Under the pieces are notes generated by a model, which saw nothing but the letters and a program-made list of their open reading frames with translations, was not told the DNA's origin and did not search any database. From assembly GCA_024681195.1 (NCBI GenBank), contig JAILBH010000131.1, positions 1-51,985 of the forward strand: 51,985 nucleotides of DNA, in the 5' to 3' direction. Source of the stretch: Treponema sp. (GTDB taxonomy: Bacteria > Spirochaetota > Spirochaetia > Treponematales > Treponemataceae). Position numbers and translations under genes: made by a program. Positions 19,201 through 26,050 of this stretch are shown here, piece by piece (position 1 is the stretch's first letter; every line of letters begins with the position of its first letter).

Positions 19201-19323
19201 AGTTTTTACTTTTACTACATTAGCCTCGCCCGGTCCGGAAGCCTTTTTATTTTTTCCGCAGCAGGTGAGTGTAAAAATAGAAAATAAAATAACGGTGGCT
19301 GTAAGTAATCTTTTTTTGTTCAT
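13222..19323 (-). CDS. Bacterial alpha-2-macroglobulin lipoprotein
   Basis: A 2033-residue protease-trapping protein. The signal peptide ends in the lipobox LTCC near residue 20, predicting a lipid-anchored periplasmic protein. Many MG-type beta domains follow, including YKPGEIVTFRG and YKPGETATLTL macroglobulin motifs. An acidic stretch (EEDEKDEDER) precedes the conserved A2M domain with TDKNGKATVTFKVPDSLTTYR. The thioester CLEQ (Cys1548-Gln1551) is intact in YPYGCLEQQSSR, so covalent protease capture should work. It is larger than E. coli YfhM (about 1650 residues), with a long N-terminal Lys/Glu/Ser-rich part. AGGAG precedes the ATG. It is co-transcribed with pbpC. Confidence 0.93.
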   Translation of the reverse strand: MNKKRLLTATVILFSIFTLTCCGKNKKASGPGEANVVKVKTTERVPVTMNISGERVTYDSMLSFFTPDYTKETPDELLAQSDSEKKAEAKKAKKGKESTSYIPPLKKLEEYVTQYNSKRKSVNEYDTSAFSDTKSKKDEDLSYKTFEVEDWGPKSSVVSEATNPSFYVIFSQPVKALTALPAPSSTSDVVSISPAIKGTFHWYGTQNITFEAEEACDPSVNYTITVSKNLKSIYGDSISGDTIFTTRSEPVKIQNLYGGYIKETECAYDTTTGALPPYENRSLIRTNYLLKASSLAQKLEIAADDIKLKASEFKVEADFTNKSFSWWNNEPECDKEKQTSNTFIITITKELPHNAKITFKTADDSRVSTYMTLRPFDRVSIDDYARYTEGNRGNPLRVVFTQAVSEDMVTGFMYVKDSSENIIPITKDNIIINGRYLTIHSLPLELNSSYRLYINRGFKDIYGQTYSDGLYDYYYNFKTRPVKAYVNYPDYGARMLEAQFPHKIIYEHQNIIAGSYYKARTVENPLYVSSKDIVIMDETVVERGQKDRRQFEEINLDPYLNNGYGFVRFDANTRYMGFDYWDNEEKVKEEKDILTIQVTDLGITTRMGINRAVVMVRSLSTNKPVADADVYILDEISDFRDDPLNHILAQGKTDKNGLAIINYTEEQIQKYESNEKYKYTYSDNLSVFVSKGDDKAVFTPTSHNTWRDGVSTGSRQSARKPVQRTFMFVDRGVYKPGEIVTFRGIDRDQTLGALIPHKGTYVITAEEGWWDGEQITEPMAGTLSETGGFYGSFKIPDDQEPGSYYIKYKRDDATDKYDYETVRFQIAEFERVKTTASLTIPEVTYYTGDSLTAELSAEYLAGGALSGAEYESTWYKQSFDISFSTPETKGYSFGASDYSSRIYYSDADGKLDSEGKTTLVCNSEKTNDGLSYIYRAEAYVTDISNQRISTQSSVMVHPAKFYVGIKRSGSSGFAKINSKLDFSYILTDVQGNKLDNVKKLVKALEYKLTREEWTMVHEQSVDNTIYTRYERNDVDEGSGTVEINSTGSFSLTPANSGWYTLKLTGTDNEGKIVVCDYEFYVTGGQSYRYNDYNSESISLTPDQSQYNPGDTAQILMESPLPSGDYLITVEREGIFTEEVRHFDSPANVIEVPVASNYVPVIYVSVSSYSVRIGEPTHQYGEPDLDKPKGYFGVTPVFVNPYVRAFSIEVESDKPSYKPGETATLTLTATKGGKPLSNAELTVMAVDRGVLDLINYHVANPIEFFYSRYNFPLRVRGGDSRALLMDPVTYSIKDLQGGDAEEDEKDEDERKDFRPTAVFEPVVVTDKNGKATVTFKVPDSLTTYRITAFGAKDDLFALQEEEFTVQNPINVQQVQPRRLRERDTAECGVLITNLDGKGHDVTISLEARTPVKNTAQDELEGRITIPGEAFIEGEKEHKVYVAPGDSSVVYFNVGAKTQGTVELVYTVTSDILNEKLNSPIKIEKTYTYETVATYGTIDNDKKKGKAVEQLVIPGFAKDSRGDLTFTIDATRLGVLGSSVNYLFDYPYGCLEQQSSRVLPLIAFGEYIDVFGLDSQIADVQKCVKRYLSLWGRSQLESGAFPYWPNESYENYYVSLRLAYIYALGIERGYEKEDFGYDITKLCDYLWRQAQNFTDDSLYDYNKAYLCYIFACLGDGRVLPMMERLYNRRDSMNLSAESLLGLAYAKLGDKKAKELAQDVRKYIQMDGRTATVLRKTRTNLWDWYNSDTEQLALIMQLFVTQNPKDGMVDKLLYTLLQDQSHGYWQNTATTSRVLEAIYAYITGRRLDETNYNATVTLAGSEIMNQSFKGANAKPKTLKLPFEDEIVAKLATDAVQEIGFEKNGEGNLYYTVEMRYALPDEYIGARNEGFNIVYTITDPETGAVVNAANDSDCLLKLTTGKVYKASIKIESSKSHDYVALRAPIPSGAEILDSSLVTTGTVSDEYSGSYRHWLSNKTIRDNEVQFFWDYFGSGSTNVNFTFRASRRGVYPVPPVQAECMYESETFGRGDGYLCIIE

Positions 19324-19332
19324 ATGAGCTCC

Positions 19333-20154
19333 TTAGTTTTTAGCTTTATCCATAGACCATCGCAAAACAGCAACGGCATATTTCATTTGATTTTCGGGCA
19401 TAAAGATATAGTATTTGTTTTCGGGTGCAGTAATTACAAGCACCGTGCTTGTTGCATTAGAAATTCCTTGAATTGATGTAAGTGGAACTTCTACATCCTG
19501 AGTAGCGTTTAAAATAATTATACGTCTGTCGGTAATAACAAAGTTTCCCTCATTATCTTTTTGATTTGTTTCTGTTGCAAAGTTTATTTTTTCGTCGCTT
19601 TCGAGTTCAACGTGCAAAAAGTGAACCATCGGCATTTTGGCATCAGGCGTGAGCGGCAGCTTGTATTTATTTGTGTCTACATAAGGGTTTTCGTAATTAG
19701 ATTTGCCTTTGGAACGCAGGTTCTGCCACAAAATAAGAAAAAGAATAAACAGAAAAAACAAAATAGGGTAGAGTGCACCATTTCCTTTTTTACCCTGAGC
19801 CTGCTGTGCGTTAGAGTTTTGCGGACTAAGACTGCTGTTCTTTTTTTTGTTTTTGCCGGAGCTGCCCTTTGACGATCTGCTTTTTGCAGGTGAGGAGCTT
19901 TGGGTGTCAAATGCTGTGTAGCCGCTGTTTGAACCAAAAGGAAGCCCAATTCCGCTGGTATTAATGGAAGGTCGTACAAAGAAAATGAATGCAATCAGTG
20001 CCGCATAAAAAGCTGTAAGGGAAAGGGAAAGAATGAGTTTAAGCTTCTTTTTCCAGTTTGTATAATACAGCATAAGCACTATTCCAATTGGAATACAAAG
20101 GATTGAAACAAAACATGCAATTGTAATTATTGAAAACAGTCTACTTTTTGTCAT
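19333..20154 (-). CDS. Membrane protein with C-terminal PH-like domain
   Basis: Not recognised as a named family. The 273-residue product has two N-terminal membrane helices (about 5-30 and 38-62), a long Ser/Lys/Asn-rich linker (SSPAKSRSSKGSSGKNKKKN), a third membrane helix near 130-145 and a C-terminal beta-rich domain (NFVITDRRIIILNATQDVEVPLTSIQGI) resembling bacterial PH/YcxB-like domains. The start at 20154 is chosen because GGAG lies 6 bases before it and a strong promoter ends just upstream; the frame opens 48 bases earlier. It leads the operon with alpha-2-macroglobulin and pbpC. Confidence 0.6.
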   Translation of the reverse strand: MTKSRLFSIITIACFVSILCIPIGIVLMLYYTNWKKKLKLILSLSLTAFYAALIAFIFFVRPSINTSGIGLPFGSNSGYTAFDTQSSSPAKSRSSKGSSGKNKKKNSSLSPQNSNAQQAQGKKGNGALYPILFFLFILFLILWQNLRSKGKSNYENPYVDTNKYKLPLTPDAKMPMVHFLHVELESDEKINFATETNQKDNEGNFVITDRRIIILNATQDVEVPLTSIQGISNATSTVLVITAPENKYYIFMPENQMKYAVAVLRWSMDKAKN

Positions 20155-20173
20155 TCTGACTCCATTTTTAATA

Positions 20174-20202
20174 ATTGTAGCACAGAATAATTGTTCCAAC
20201 AA
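20174..20202 (-). promoter_or_regulatory. Promoter of the membrane protein/alpha-2-macroglobulin/pbpC operon
   Basis: On the minus strand TTGTTG (20197-20202) and TACAAT (20174-20179) are 17 bases apart, with TG-c before the -10 forming an extended element. The start would be near 20167, leaving a short leader with GGAG. No terminator is seen before 11009, so one transcript could cover all three genes. Confidence 0.6.
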
Positions 20203-20237
20203 TGGATGAAAAATCGTAATTTTTTTTTAAAAATTTG

Positions 20238-20280
20238 TTGACATACTCTGTCAGTCGTAGTATGATACATATAGTACGAC
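20238..20280 (+). promoter_or_regulatory. padR promoter with operator-like inverted repeat over the -10
   Basis: TTGACA (20238-20243) and TATGAT (20261-20266) have the ideal 17-base spacing. An inverted repeat, GTCGTAGTAT (20254-20263) with ATAGTACGAC (20271-20280), one mismatch per 10-bp arm, covers the -10 and the predicted start. That position would let a bound repressor block RNA polymerase. Autorepression by PadR proteins is common; binding here is inferred. Confidence 0.6.
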
Positions 20281-20283
20281 AGA

Positions 20284-20320
20284 CGTAGTAACGATGAACG
20301 TAGTAACGTTTGGCGTAGTA
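20284..20320 (+). repeat. CGTAGTA direct repeats at 15-bp intervals in the padR leader
   Basis: CGTAGTA occurs at 20284, 20299 and 20314, exactly 15 bp apart, and once more at 20256 inside the promoter operator. The 15-bp unit is roughly ACGTAGTAACGNTNN. They fall between the transcription start and the ribosome binding site. They may be further regulator sites or arise from local repeat expansion. Confidence 0.65.
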
Positions 20321-20323
20321 AGT

Positions 20324-20340
20324 TGTTTATATTATAAACA
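20324..20340 (+). promoter_or_regulatory. 17-bp palindrome just before the padR ribosome binding site
   Basis: TGTTTATA-T-TATAAACA is a perfect inverted repeat around one central base. It ends one base before CAGGAGG. It could be a DNA operator or an RNA hairpin limiting access to the ribosome binding site. Confidence 0.5.
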
Positions 20341-20351
20341 CAGGAGGTGCT

Positions 20352-20687
20352 ATGATTTCAATCAGCAGCGATGTCATCCGTGGCTATAATGACACGATGA
20401 TTCTAAACCTATTGAAAAAAGAGCCTTCCTATGGATATGAGATTTCCAGGAATATAAAGGAAGTTACCGGCGAAAAATACGTCATTAAAGAAACAACCTT
20501 ATATTCCGCTTTTACCAGAATGGAAGAAAACGGCTATCTGGAATCTTATTCACAGGAAGCAGAAAACGGAAAGCGCCGAACCTATTACCGTATTACGCAA
20601 AAGGGTTTGGACTATTACAAAGAAAAATGTGAAGAATGGCAGCTTACAAAAGAAGTTGTAGAGTTGTTCATAAGCAAAGAAAATTAA
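20352..20687 (+). CDS. PadR family transcriptional regulator
   Basis: A 111-residue winged-helix repressor. The PadR pattern is clear: GYNDTMILNLLKKEPSYGYEISRNIKE, then TLYSAFTRMEENGYLESY with the recognition helix, then RRTYYRITQKGLDYY forming the wing. It belongs to the small PadR-s2 class with a single C-terminal helix for dimerisation. AGGAGGTG lies 6 bases before the ATG. It begins an operon with an HAAS-type membrane protein and a DUF4097 protein, a combination seen in Firmicutes envelope-stress modules, and probably controls all three. Confidence 0.92.
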   Translation: MISISSDVIRGYNDTMILNLLKKEPSYGYEISRNIKEVTGEKYVIKETTLYSAFTRMEENGYLESYSQEAENGKRRTYYRITQKGLDYYKEKCEEWQLTKEVVELFISKEN

Positions 20688-20701
20688 GGAGTGATTAGAT
20701 T

Positions 20702-21676
20702 ATGGAAACAATTAAGAATTACCTTGAATCAATGTTCAGGAATCTGCCAAATACAGCAAAGGTACTTAAGGCAAAGAATGAGCTTCTCCAGATGATGGAA
20801 GATAAATATTCAGAACTCAGACGGGAAGGGAAATCAGAAAACGAAGCAGTTGCAACAGTAATTGCAGAATTTGGAAACCTTGATGAGGTTGCTGCTTCTC
20901 TTGGAATTAAGGAAGAAATTGTAGGAGATCAGAATGTTCCTCGCCGCAGCGTTTCTCTTGAAGAAATCCAGGCTTATCTTAAAGATAAGTTCATGGCAAT
21001 TCTTCTTGGAGCAGTTGGAGTTGGCCTTTTTATAAGCTGCCCGGTTCCTGTAATTTTCTTTGGAGATCTTTTTGGGAAAGAAATTACAGGCATTGTGATT
21101 ATGTTTGTATGTATTGCTCTGGGCATTTCTTTTATGATTATCAAAAGAACAATCATGGAACAGTGGCGCTTTTTGAAAACAGAGCTTTGCTCAATCGGTC
21201 CTGATTCAACAGAGTATATTACTACAGAAAAAAGAAAATTCCGTACTGTATATGCTCTTATGTATTCAATCGGCTGCAGCCTTTGTGTATGCTGTTTTAT
21301 TCCAACTATTGTTATAGAAACAGCCTCATTAAGAATTGCAGATTCTCTTGGTCCTATTCTTTTGCTTTTGTTTGTTGCCATTGGTGTAGCTCTTATTATC
21401 ATTTCGCACAAACGCAACAGAGTTTACCAGAGACTTTTGAGCATAAATTCTGAATCTACAATCGGCGGAAGCTATGCAGATTCAAGAGATAAGGCTCCGG
21501 TTTATACAAACAAAACTGTGCGTGTTATAATGTCGGTTTACTGGCCTGTAATTACCTGTATTTATCTTTGTGTAAGCTTTATTACTTTCCAGTGGTGGAT
21601 TACCTGGATTATCTGGCCAATTGCCGGAATTCTTCAGAGAGTTATTGCCGCTGTTGCATCTGAAGTAAACAACTAA
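20702..21676 (+). CDS. HAAS/DUF1700-like (permease prefix) membrane protein
   Basis: The 324-residue protein starts with a helical signalling domain of the HAAS type (about 1-65): METIKNYLESMFRNLP, then KSENEAVATVIAEFGNLDEVAASLG, as found in DUF1700/YdfA-like proteins controlled by PadR repressors. After a linker come about six membrane helices in three pairs (about 95-145, 180-240, 275-320). GGAG lies 12 bases before the ATG. Function is unknown; the operon suggests a sensor or modulator of envelope state. Confidence 0.75.
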   Translation: METIKNYLESMFRNLPNTAKVLKAKNELLQMMEDKYSELRREGKSENEAVATVIAEFGNLDEVAASLGIKEEIVGDQNVPRRSVSLEEIQAYLKDKFMAILLGAVGVGLFISCPVPVIFFGDLFGKEITGIVIMFVCIALGISFMIIKRTIMEQWRFLKTELCSIGPDSTEYITTEKRKFRTVYALMYSIGCSLCVCCFIPTIVIETASLRIADSLGPILLLLFVAIGVALIIISHKRNRVYQRLLSINSESTIGGSYADSRDKAPVYTNKTVRVIMSVYWPVITCIYLCVSFITFQWWITWIIWPIAGILQRVIAAVASEVNN

Positions 21677-21698
21677 TTATCAGTCAGGAGGAATTTAA

Positions 21699-22481
21699 AT
21701 GAAAAGAACAGTATTAATTATTTGTCTGGTTGTTGCAACCCTTATTTGTGTAATTGTTGGAACCTATATCCATCTTGGACCTGCAGTAAAAGGCAGCCGT
21801 AATCTTGGAAGAAAAATTGCTAATTCAGTTACCCGCTCTATCAGAAATGAAATTTATGATAACGATGATGAGGACTGGGATAATGATGACTGGGATAATG
21901 ATGATGGGCTTTTTGCAGAAATGGAAATAGATAATGATATTCCATCCTTTACAAAAATATCTGCCAGAGGTCAGATAATGGCAATTACTGTTGAACGCGG
22001 ACAAGATTATCATATTTCGGCAAAATACAATCATAAAAAGCTTTGTCCGGAATATTCTGTACAGGACGGATGCCTTAAGATTTCACAGTCTAAAGCCCAT
22101 GGCAAATTTGGCGGTAACAATAAATGTAAGCTTGAAATTACAGTTCCTTATGGAGTTACACTGGATTCTTTAGATATAAAGGTTGATGTAGGCGCAATTG
22201 AGCTTAGCGGCTTTGATATCAAGTCAGGAGATATAGATACAGATGTGGGTGCAATTGCAATTTCCCAGGTAGAATTTGACGAACTTGACATCAGCTCAGA
22301 TGTTGGTGCTGTTGCTATAGAACTTATTTCGCCTGCAGAAGAATATACAATTTCGGCTTCTTCTTCGGTTGGTGCAATTTCTGTTGACGGAAAGAATGCA
22401 AAGAGAAGATATTCAAGCAAGGGCTCCACCGGAAAAACTTTGCGCATTCATACAGATGTAGGTGGAGTCGAAATCAAATAA
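21699..22481 (+). CDS. DUF4097 (putative adhesin-type beta-helix) membrane-anchored protein
   Basis: The 260-residue protein has an N-terminal membrane anchor or signal peptide (about 1-25), a strikingly acidic Asp/Trp repeat at about 50-68 (DDEDWDNDDWDNDDG) and a DUF4097 domain made of roughly 20-residue beta-helix turns, each with a DVGAI-like motif (VDVGAIEL, TDVGAIAI, SDVGAVAI, SSVGAISV). In Firmicutes this domain often follows PadR and DUF1700 genes. AGGAGGAATTTAA precedes the ATG. It ends exactly where the convergent binding-protein gene ends, leaving no space for a terminator. Confidence 0.8.
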   Translation: MKRTVLIICLVVATLICVIVGTYIHLGPAVKGSRNLGRKIANSVTRSIRNEIYDNDDEDWDNDDWDNDDGLFAEMEIDNDIPSFTKISARGQIMAITVERGQDYHISAKYNHKKLCPEYSVQDGCLKISQSKAHGKFGGNNKCKLEITVPYGVTLDSLDIKVDVGAIELSGFDIKSGDIDTDVGAIAISQVEFDELDISSDVGAVAIELISPAEEYTISASSSVGAISVDGKNAKRRYSSKGSTGKTLRIHTDVGGVEIK

Positions 22482-23366
22482 TTATTCAGCTAAAAGCTCC
22501 GAAAGAGTATAAACTGAATCAAGACATGCAGAAGTTTGTCTGCAGATAACGGAAGTGTCTATAACGTAGACTCTTCCGTTTTTTATTGCCTGAATCTCTG
22601 ACCAGCCTTCTCTTGCCATTACATCTTCTACAGTAATACCGGTGCTCTGGGGAATCAAAATAACCATAGGGTCTTTTTCTATAATAGTTTCTTCCCTTAC
22701 TTCCATTGTATTTGTATTAATGTATCCAAACACGTTTGCAGCACCAGCTTTTTCAAGAAGATCCGAAATAAGCGATTTGGCTCCGTATGCAGTGTAAGGC
22801 TCGCAGGAAGCCTCGCAGTAAACTGTTACAGGTGTTTCCGGCTTATCAAGTTCCTTAAGCAGCTTAAGCTTTTCTTCAAATTCACTTACCGCAGCCTGAG
22901 CGTCAATATCTCTGTTCAGAATATCACCAATATCAAGAATCATATTCATAATGTCCTGAATGGATCTTGCATCCAGCTCCATCCATTCAACACCCCTTTC
23001 ATCTAATTCCTGTGCAAGCTCTTCATATTTACCGGGTTCAAGAAGAACAAGGTCAGGAAGATAAGAAATGATTGATTCTACAGCTTCTTCTCCTGCAAAA
23101 ATGATTGATTTTCCGCTTTCTTCGGCACCAGGAACGTCCTGGCCTACAGCCGAAATCAAATCATCGGCTCCAAATTCCTTAAGAATATCTATTCCGTCAG
23201 TTGCAAGAACAACAACAGAGCTTACATCCTTTTTTTCAACAATCTGAACTTCCTTTTTTACTTTTCTTACGGCAGTTTTTGGTGCTTTTGCATTAAGGTT
23301 CATTGCCATAAAAAGCATTAATACTGTGCTAAAAATCCTTGTAATTGTTTTAATAGACTTTTTCAT
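22482..23366 (-). CDS. Periplasmic binding protein (BtuF/FecB-like, iron-chelate or cobalamin type)
   Basis: The 294-residue protein has a signal peptide (KKSIKTITRIFSTVLMLFMAMNLNA) and the class III binding-protein layout: VVVLATDGIDILKEFGADDLISAVGQD, LPDLVLLEP, then DPMVILIPQSTG and GRVYVIDTSVICR. The family carries metal chelates, haem or B12 to an ABC importer. No permease or ATPase is nearby, so it is an orphan. It follows pyrE by 9 bases on the minus strand. Lack of a lipobox suggests a soluble periplasmic protein. Confidence 0.72.
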   Translation of the reverse strand: MKKSIKTITRIFSTVLMLFMAMNLNAKAPKTAVRKVKKEVQIVEKKDVSSVVVLATDGIDILKEFGADDLISAVGQDVPGAEESGKSIIFAGEEAVESIISYLPDLVLLEPGKYEELAQELDERGVEWMELDARSIQDIMNMILDIGDILNRDIDAQAAVSEFEEKLKLLKELDKPETPVTVYCEASCEPYTAYGAKSLISDLLEKAGAANVFGYINTNTMEVREETIIEKDPMVILIPQSTGITVEDVMAREGWSEIQAIKNGRVYVIDTSVICRQTSACLDSVYTLSELLAE

Positions 23367-23375
23367 AATTTCCCC

Positions 23376-24062
23376 TTATTTTGAGCCCCACTGCTCGTAA
23401 TACTTATCCAGCTGCTGCTTAAGTTCATCGGTTATTACAGATTTATCACCGTTTGTATAAAGAGATTCAATTACATCTGACATGGTTACAATTGCGGCAG
23501 TCTTAAAACCATAAGTCTGAGCAATAACCTGAAGGGCAGATTTTTCTGAATCAGGGGCACGTTCCTGACGGTCAAGACTTACAATTTCACCAAGAATCTT
23601 AATTCCCCCTTCGGTTTCTTCCAGTGCCTTAATCTTTGGATAAACTTCTTCTATGGATTTTCCGGAAGTTGTTACATCTTCAATAATTACAACCTTGTCT
23701 CCATCCTTGATTTTGTAGCCAAGAATGCTTCCTTTATCTGCACCGTGGTCTTTTTCTTCCTTGCGGTCGCAGCAATATTTTACATCAACTCCATAAAGTT
23801 CCCAGAAGGCTATTGCAGTTGTTACAGCTAAAGGAATTCCCTTGTAGGCTGGTCCAAAGAAAACATCAATATCATTTCCAAAGGTGTCATGAACGGCTTT
23901 GGCATAATATTCACCAAGTTTTTTTAACTGGCTGCCTGTTATATAAGCTCCGGCATTCATAAAGAACGGAGACTGTCTTCCGCTTTTAAGTGTAAAAGAA
24001 CCAAATTTTAAAACCTGGCTCTGAACCATAAAATCAATAAATTCCTTTTTGTACTGTTCCAT
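23376..24062 (-). CDS. pyrE: Orotate phosphoribosyltransferase
   Basis: PyrE makes orotidine 5'-phosphate from orotate and PRPP in pyrimidine synthesis. The 228-residue protein has the PRPP-binding loop VVIIEDVTTSGKS, the flexible catalytic loop DRKEEKDHGADKGSILG, and FTLKSGRQSPFFMNAG near the N-terminus. No other pyr gene is in the window. The ATG has no Shine-Dalgarno, and a good promoter lies so close that the transcript would be almost leaderless. Confidence 0.92.
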   Translation of the reverse strand: MEQYKKEFIDFMVQSQVLKFGSFTLKSGRQSPFFMNAGAYITGSQLKKLGEYYAKAVHDTFGNDIDVFFGPAYKGIPLAVTTAIAFWELYGVDVKYCCDRKEEKDHGADKGSILGYKIKDGDKVVIIEDVTTSGKSIEEVYPKIKALEETEGGIKILGEIVSLDRQERAPDSEKSALQVIAQTYGFKTAAIVTMSDVIESLYTNGDKSVITDELKQQLDKYYEQWGSK

Positions 24063-24071
24063 AATAAGTCT

Positions 24072-24100
24072 ATAATATCAGTCTTTTGTTTATTTAACAA
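24072..24100 (-). promoter_or_regulatory. Internal promoter for pyrE
   Basis: On the minus strand TTGTTA (24095-24100) and TATTAT (24072-24077) are 17 bases apart. The -35 lies just inside the intergenic gap beside the end of the HD gene. Nine bases separate the -10 from the pyrE ATG, so the expected leader is only about 3 bases. Confidence 0.45.
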
Positions 24101-25193
24101 GTTTTACACAGCCGTAAGGACTATCTTCATAAGCAAGAAAATCGTCAATCAGCATTTTTCCATAAGAGGATAGGGTAGAAAGTCTTTGAGTGTTGCCGTC
24201 TTTTGTATGCACCAAAGGGTTAATATATCTTTGCTTTACCTTGAGCGAACAGGAATAATAATCATTTTCCGGGAGTGCCTGATCTGTGTGTTCAATTTTT
24301 GTCATGGTGCGGAAGGTCCAGAAAAGGCGGTTAACCTCGGGATCCAGCTCGCTTTGTTCAAGCTTTTCTATTATCTGTCTTTCGTTTTTAGTCATAAAAT
24401 CTTCTTCTGTAAGGCAGCCGCTTTTTATTGCGCGGTTCATTATCTGTCCCAAAAGATTTAATGTAAGCTTGTTTTCGTTCAACTGAAGGATGTGGCCTAT
24501 AAGACAAAAATGCCTGCAGTATTCTTCGGCAATTTTAAGAGTGCAAAAACCTAATTCTGCTTCGCCGTTTTCGTTCTTAAAAACCCTTATATCCTCGTAT
24601 GTGCGTTTAATGGTTTCGAGCGTCCAGCTGCCGTCCAGCGCCATTCCCGAAGGATACATATATTCAAGACGGTCTGCACTAAGCTGTGGAATTTCGTTGT
24701 CGGCAACAGGATATTTGTGATAATCTTCCACCTGGTCAATACTTAGGCTGTCTTTCTTGAGCAGGGAAAGCAGAGCCTCGTTGCTGCGCAAAAGTCTTGC
24801 ATTGTCAGATTCTGTTGCTGTCTGAGTAAGGGCATCTCCTTTTCTAAAATCAGAAACATGCGAAAAAACCGGAGTAGAAACATCGTGAAGCAGGCCTGCA
24901 ATTGTCTGGGCTTTATCTTGTGTAAAATGCCAGATTATAAGAGCAACTCCAACAGAATGATCAAGTCTGGAATAATAAAACCTGTTTTTGTAAAGCTTAG
25001 TCCAATCTGTTCCGCATAAAAGTCCAACTCCCTCAAGGCGTTTTAAAAGTGGAAGCTCCAGATATTTTTGCAAAAAGTCCGGCCAGTCTGGAGAAAGAAT
25101 TTGATGATATTTTTGGATGCTGTATTCAGATTGCGGATTCAGGGACAGCATTTTGTCCCAGCTATAATCCGCATAAAAATTATTTTGACTCAT
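24090..25193 (-). CDS. HD-domain phosphohydrolase
   Basis: The 367-residue cytoplasmic protein has a clear HD domain: RLDHSVGVALIIWHF gives the first His, AGLLHDVSTPVFSH the HD doublet, and a later DRLEYMY the terminal Asp. Such proteins hydrolyse nucleotides or phosphoesters with divalent metal; deoxynucleotide triphosphohydrolase-like and SamHD-like relatives share this order. The substrate cannot be named. Its start overlaps the mscS stop by 14 bases, so it is translated with it. Confidence 0.8.
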   Translation of the reverse strand: MSQNNFYADYSWDKMLSLNPQSEYSIQKYHQILSPDWPDFLQKYLELPLLKRLEGVGLLCGTDWTKLYKNRFYYSRLDHSVGVALIIWHFTQDKAQTIAGLLHDVSTPVFSHVSDFRKGDALTQTATESDNARLLRSNEALLSLLKKDSLSIDQVEDYHKYPVADNEIPQLSADRLEYMYPSGMALDGSWTLETIKRTYEDIRVFKNENGEAELGFCTLKIAEEYCRHFCLIGHILQLNENKLTLNLLGQIMNRAIKSGCLTEEDFMTKNERQIIEKLEQSELDPEVNRLFWTFRTMTKIEHTDQALPENDYYSCSLKVKQRYINPLVHTKDGNTQRLSTLSSYGKMLIDDFLAYEDSPYGCVKLVK

Positions 25194-26046
25194 TTACCAT
25201 CGAAACATCAAGGCGGTTAAATGGAGTTTCAAGTCCAACGGCGGCTTTTTCCTTCATAATTGCAATGTGAAGATCGCTCTTTGTCTGAAGGAAGTCTTTT
25301 GGGTCAAACCATACTGCAACTGTAATATCAATTCCTGAATCGCCAAACTGATTAATCCATGCAGCTGGAGCCGGGTCCTTCAAAACAGTAGGACAAGTAT
25401 TTGCAGCCTTAAGATAAGTATCCAGTGCCAGCTGCAGATCGTTTCCATAGGCTACAGGGCAGTTTACAGTAAGACGTCGCTTTTTGTGGAACGACTTATT
25501 CATAAGATTTGTATTGATAATTGTAGAGTTTGGAATACGAACCATTTCGTTATCCAGAGTATGCACTGTTACCGAAATAAGGTTAATAGAATCTACAACT
25601 CCGGTAATGCCGTCTACAATAATTGTATCGCCAATTTTAATTGCACCTTCTGTAAGTACAAACAATCCGCTTATAAGGTTACTTACACTTGTTTGAGCAG
25701 CAAAACCAATTGCAACTCCGGCAATTCCTGCAGCACCCCAGATGGCACTAAGCTTAACGCCAAACAGGCTCAGAACATACATTACAATAATTACGTAGAA
25801 TACGTAACGCAAAAATTTTATAAGTATAAGTGAACGTGCCTTAGGAAGCTTCTTTTCGGGAACCTTCTTAATTCCACGGACAATAACCTTGAAGATAATC
25901 CAGAAAATAAAAATGATGATTAATGCACCAATAACCTTAAAAAGATTTTCCCAAGTCAGAAAACCTTTAATCCATGTTAAGAATGAGGAAGTTTGTTCCC
26001 AAAAAGAACTGCTTGCATTTTTAAGTCCTTCAGATACTTCGTCCAT
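25180..26046 (-). CDS. Small-conductance mechanosensitive channel, MscS family
   Basis: The 288-residue inner-membrane channel opens under membrane tension to release solutes in osmotic downshock. Three hydrophobic segments lie at about 35-55, 75-95 and 98-125. The last is the pore helix, AAGIAGVAIGFAAQTSVSNLISG, with the Ala/Gly packing of MscS TM3, followed by the beta domain GDTIIVDGITGVVDSINLISV. Length matches E. coli MscS (286). AGGAG lies 7 bases before the ATG. Confidence 0.92.
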   Translation of the reverse strand: MDEVSEGLKNASSSFWEQTSSFLTWIKGFLTWENLFKVIGALIIIFIFWIIFKVIVRGIKKVPEKKLPKARSLILIKFLRYVFYVIIVMYVLSLFGVKLSAIWGAAGIAGVAIGFAAQTSVSNLISGLFVLTEGAIKIGDTIIVDGITGVVDSINLISVTVHTLDNEMVRIPNSTIINTNLMNKSFHKKRRLTVNCPVAYGNDLQLALDTYLKAANTCPTVLKDPAPAAWINQFGDSGIDITVAVWFDPKDFLQTKSDLHIAIMKEKAAVGLETPFNRLDVSMVNESK

Positions 26047-26050
26047 TTTG

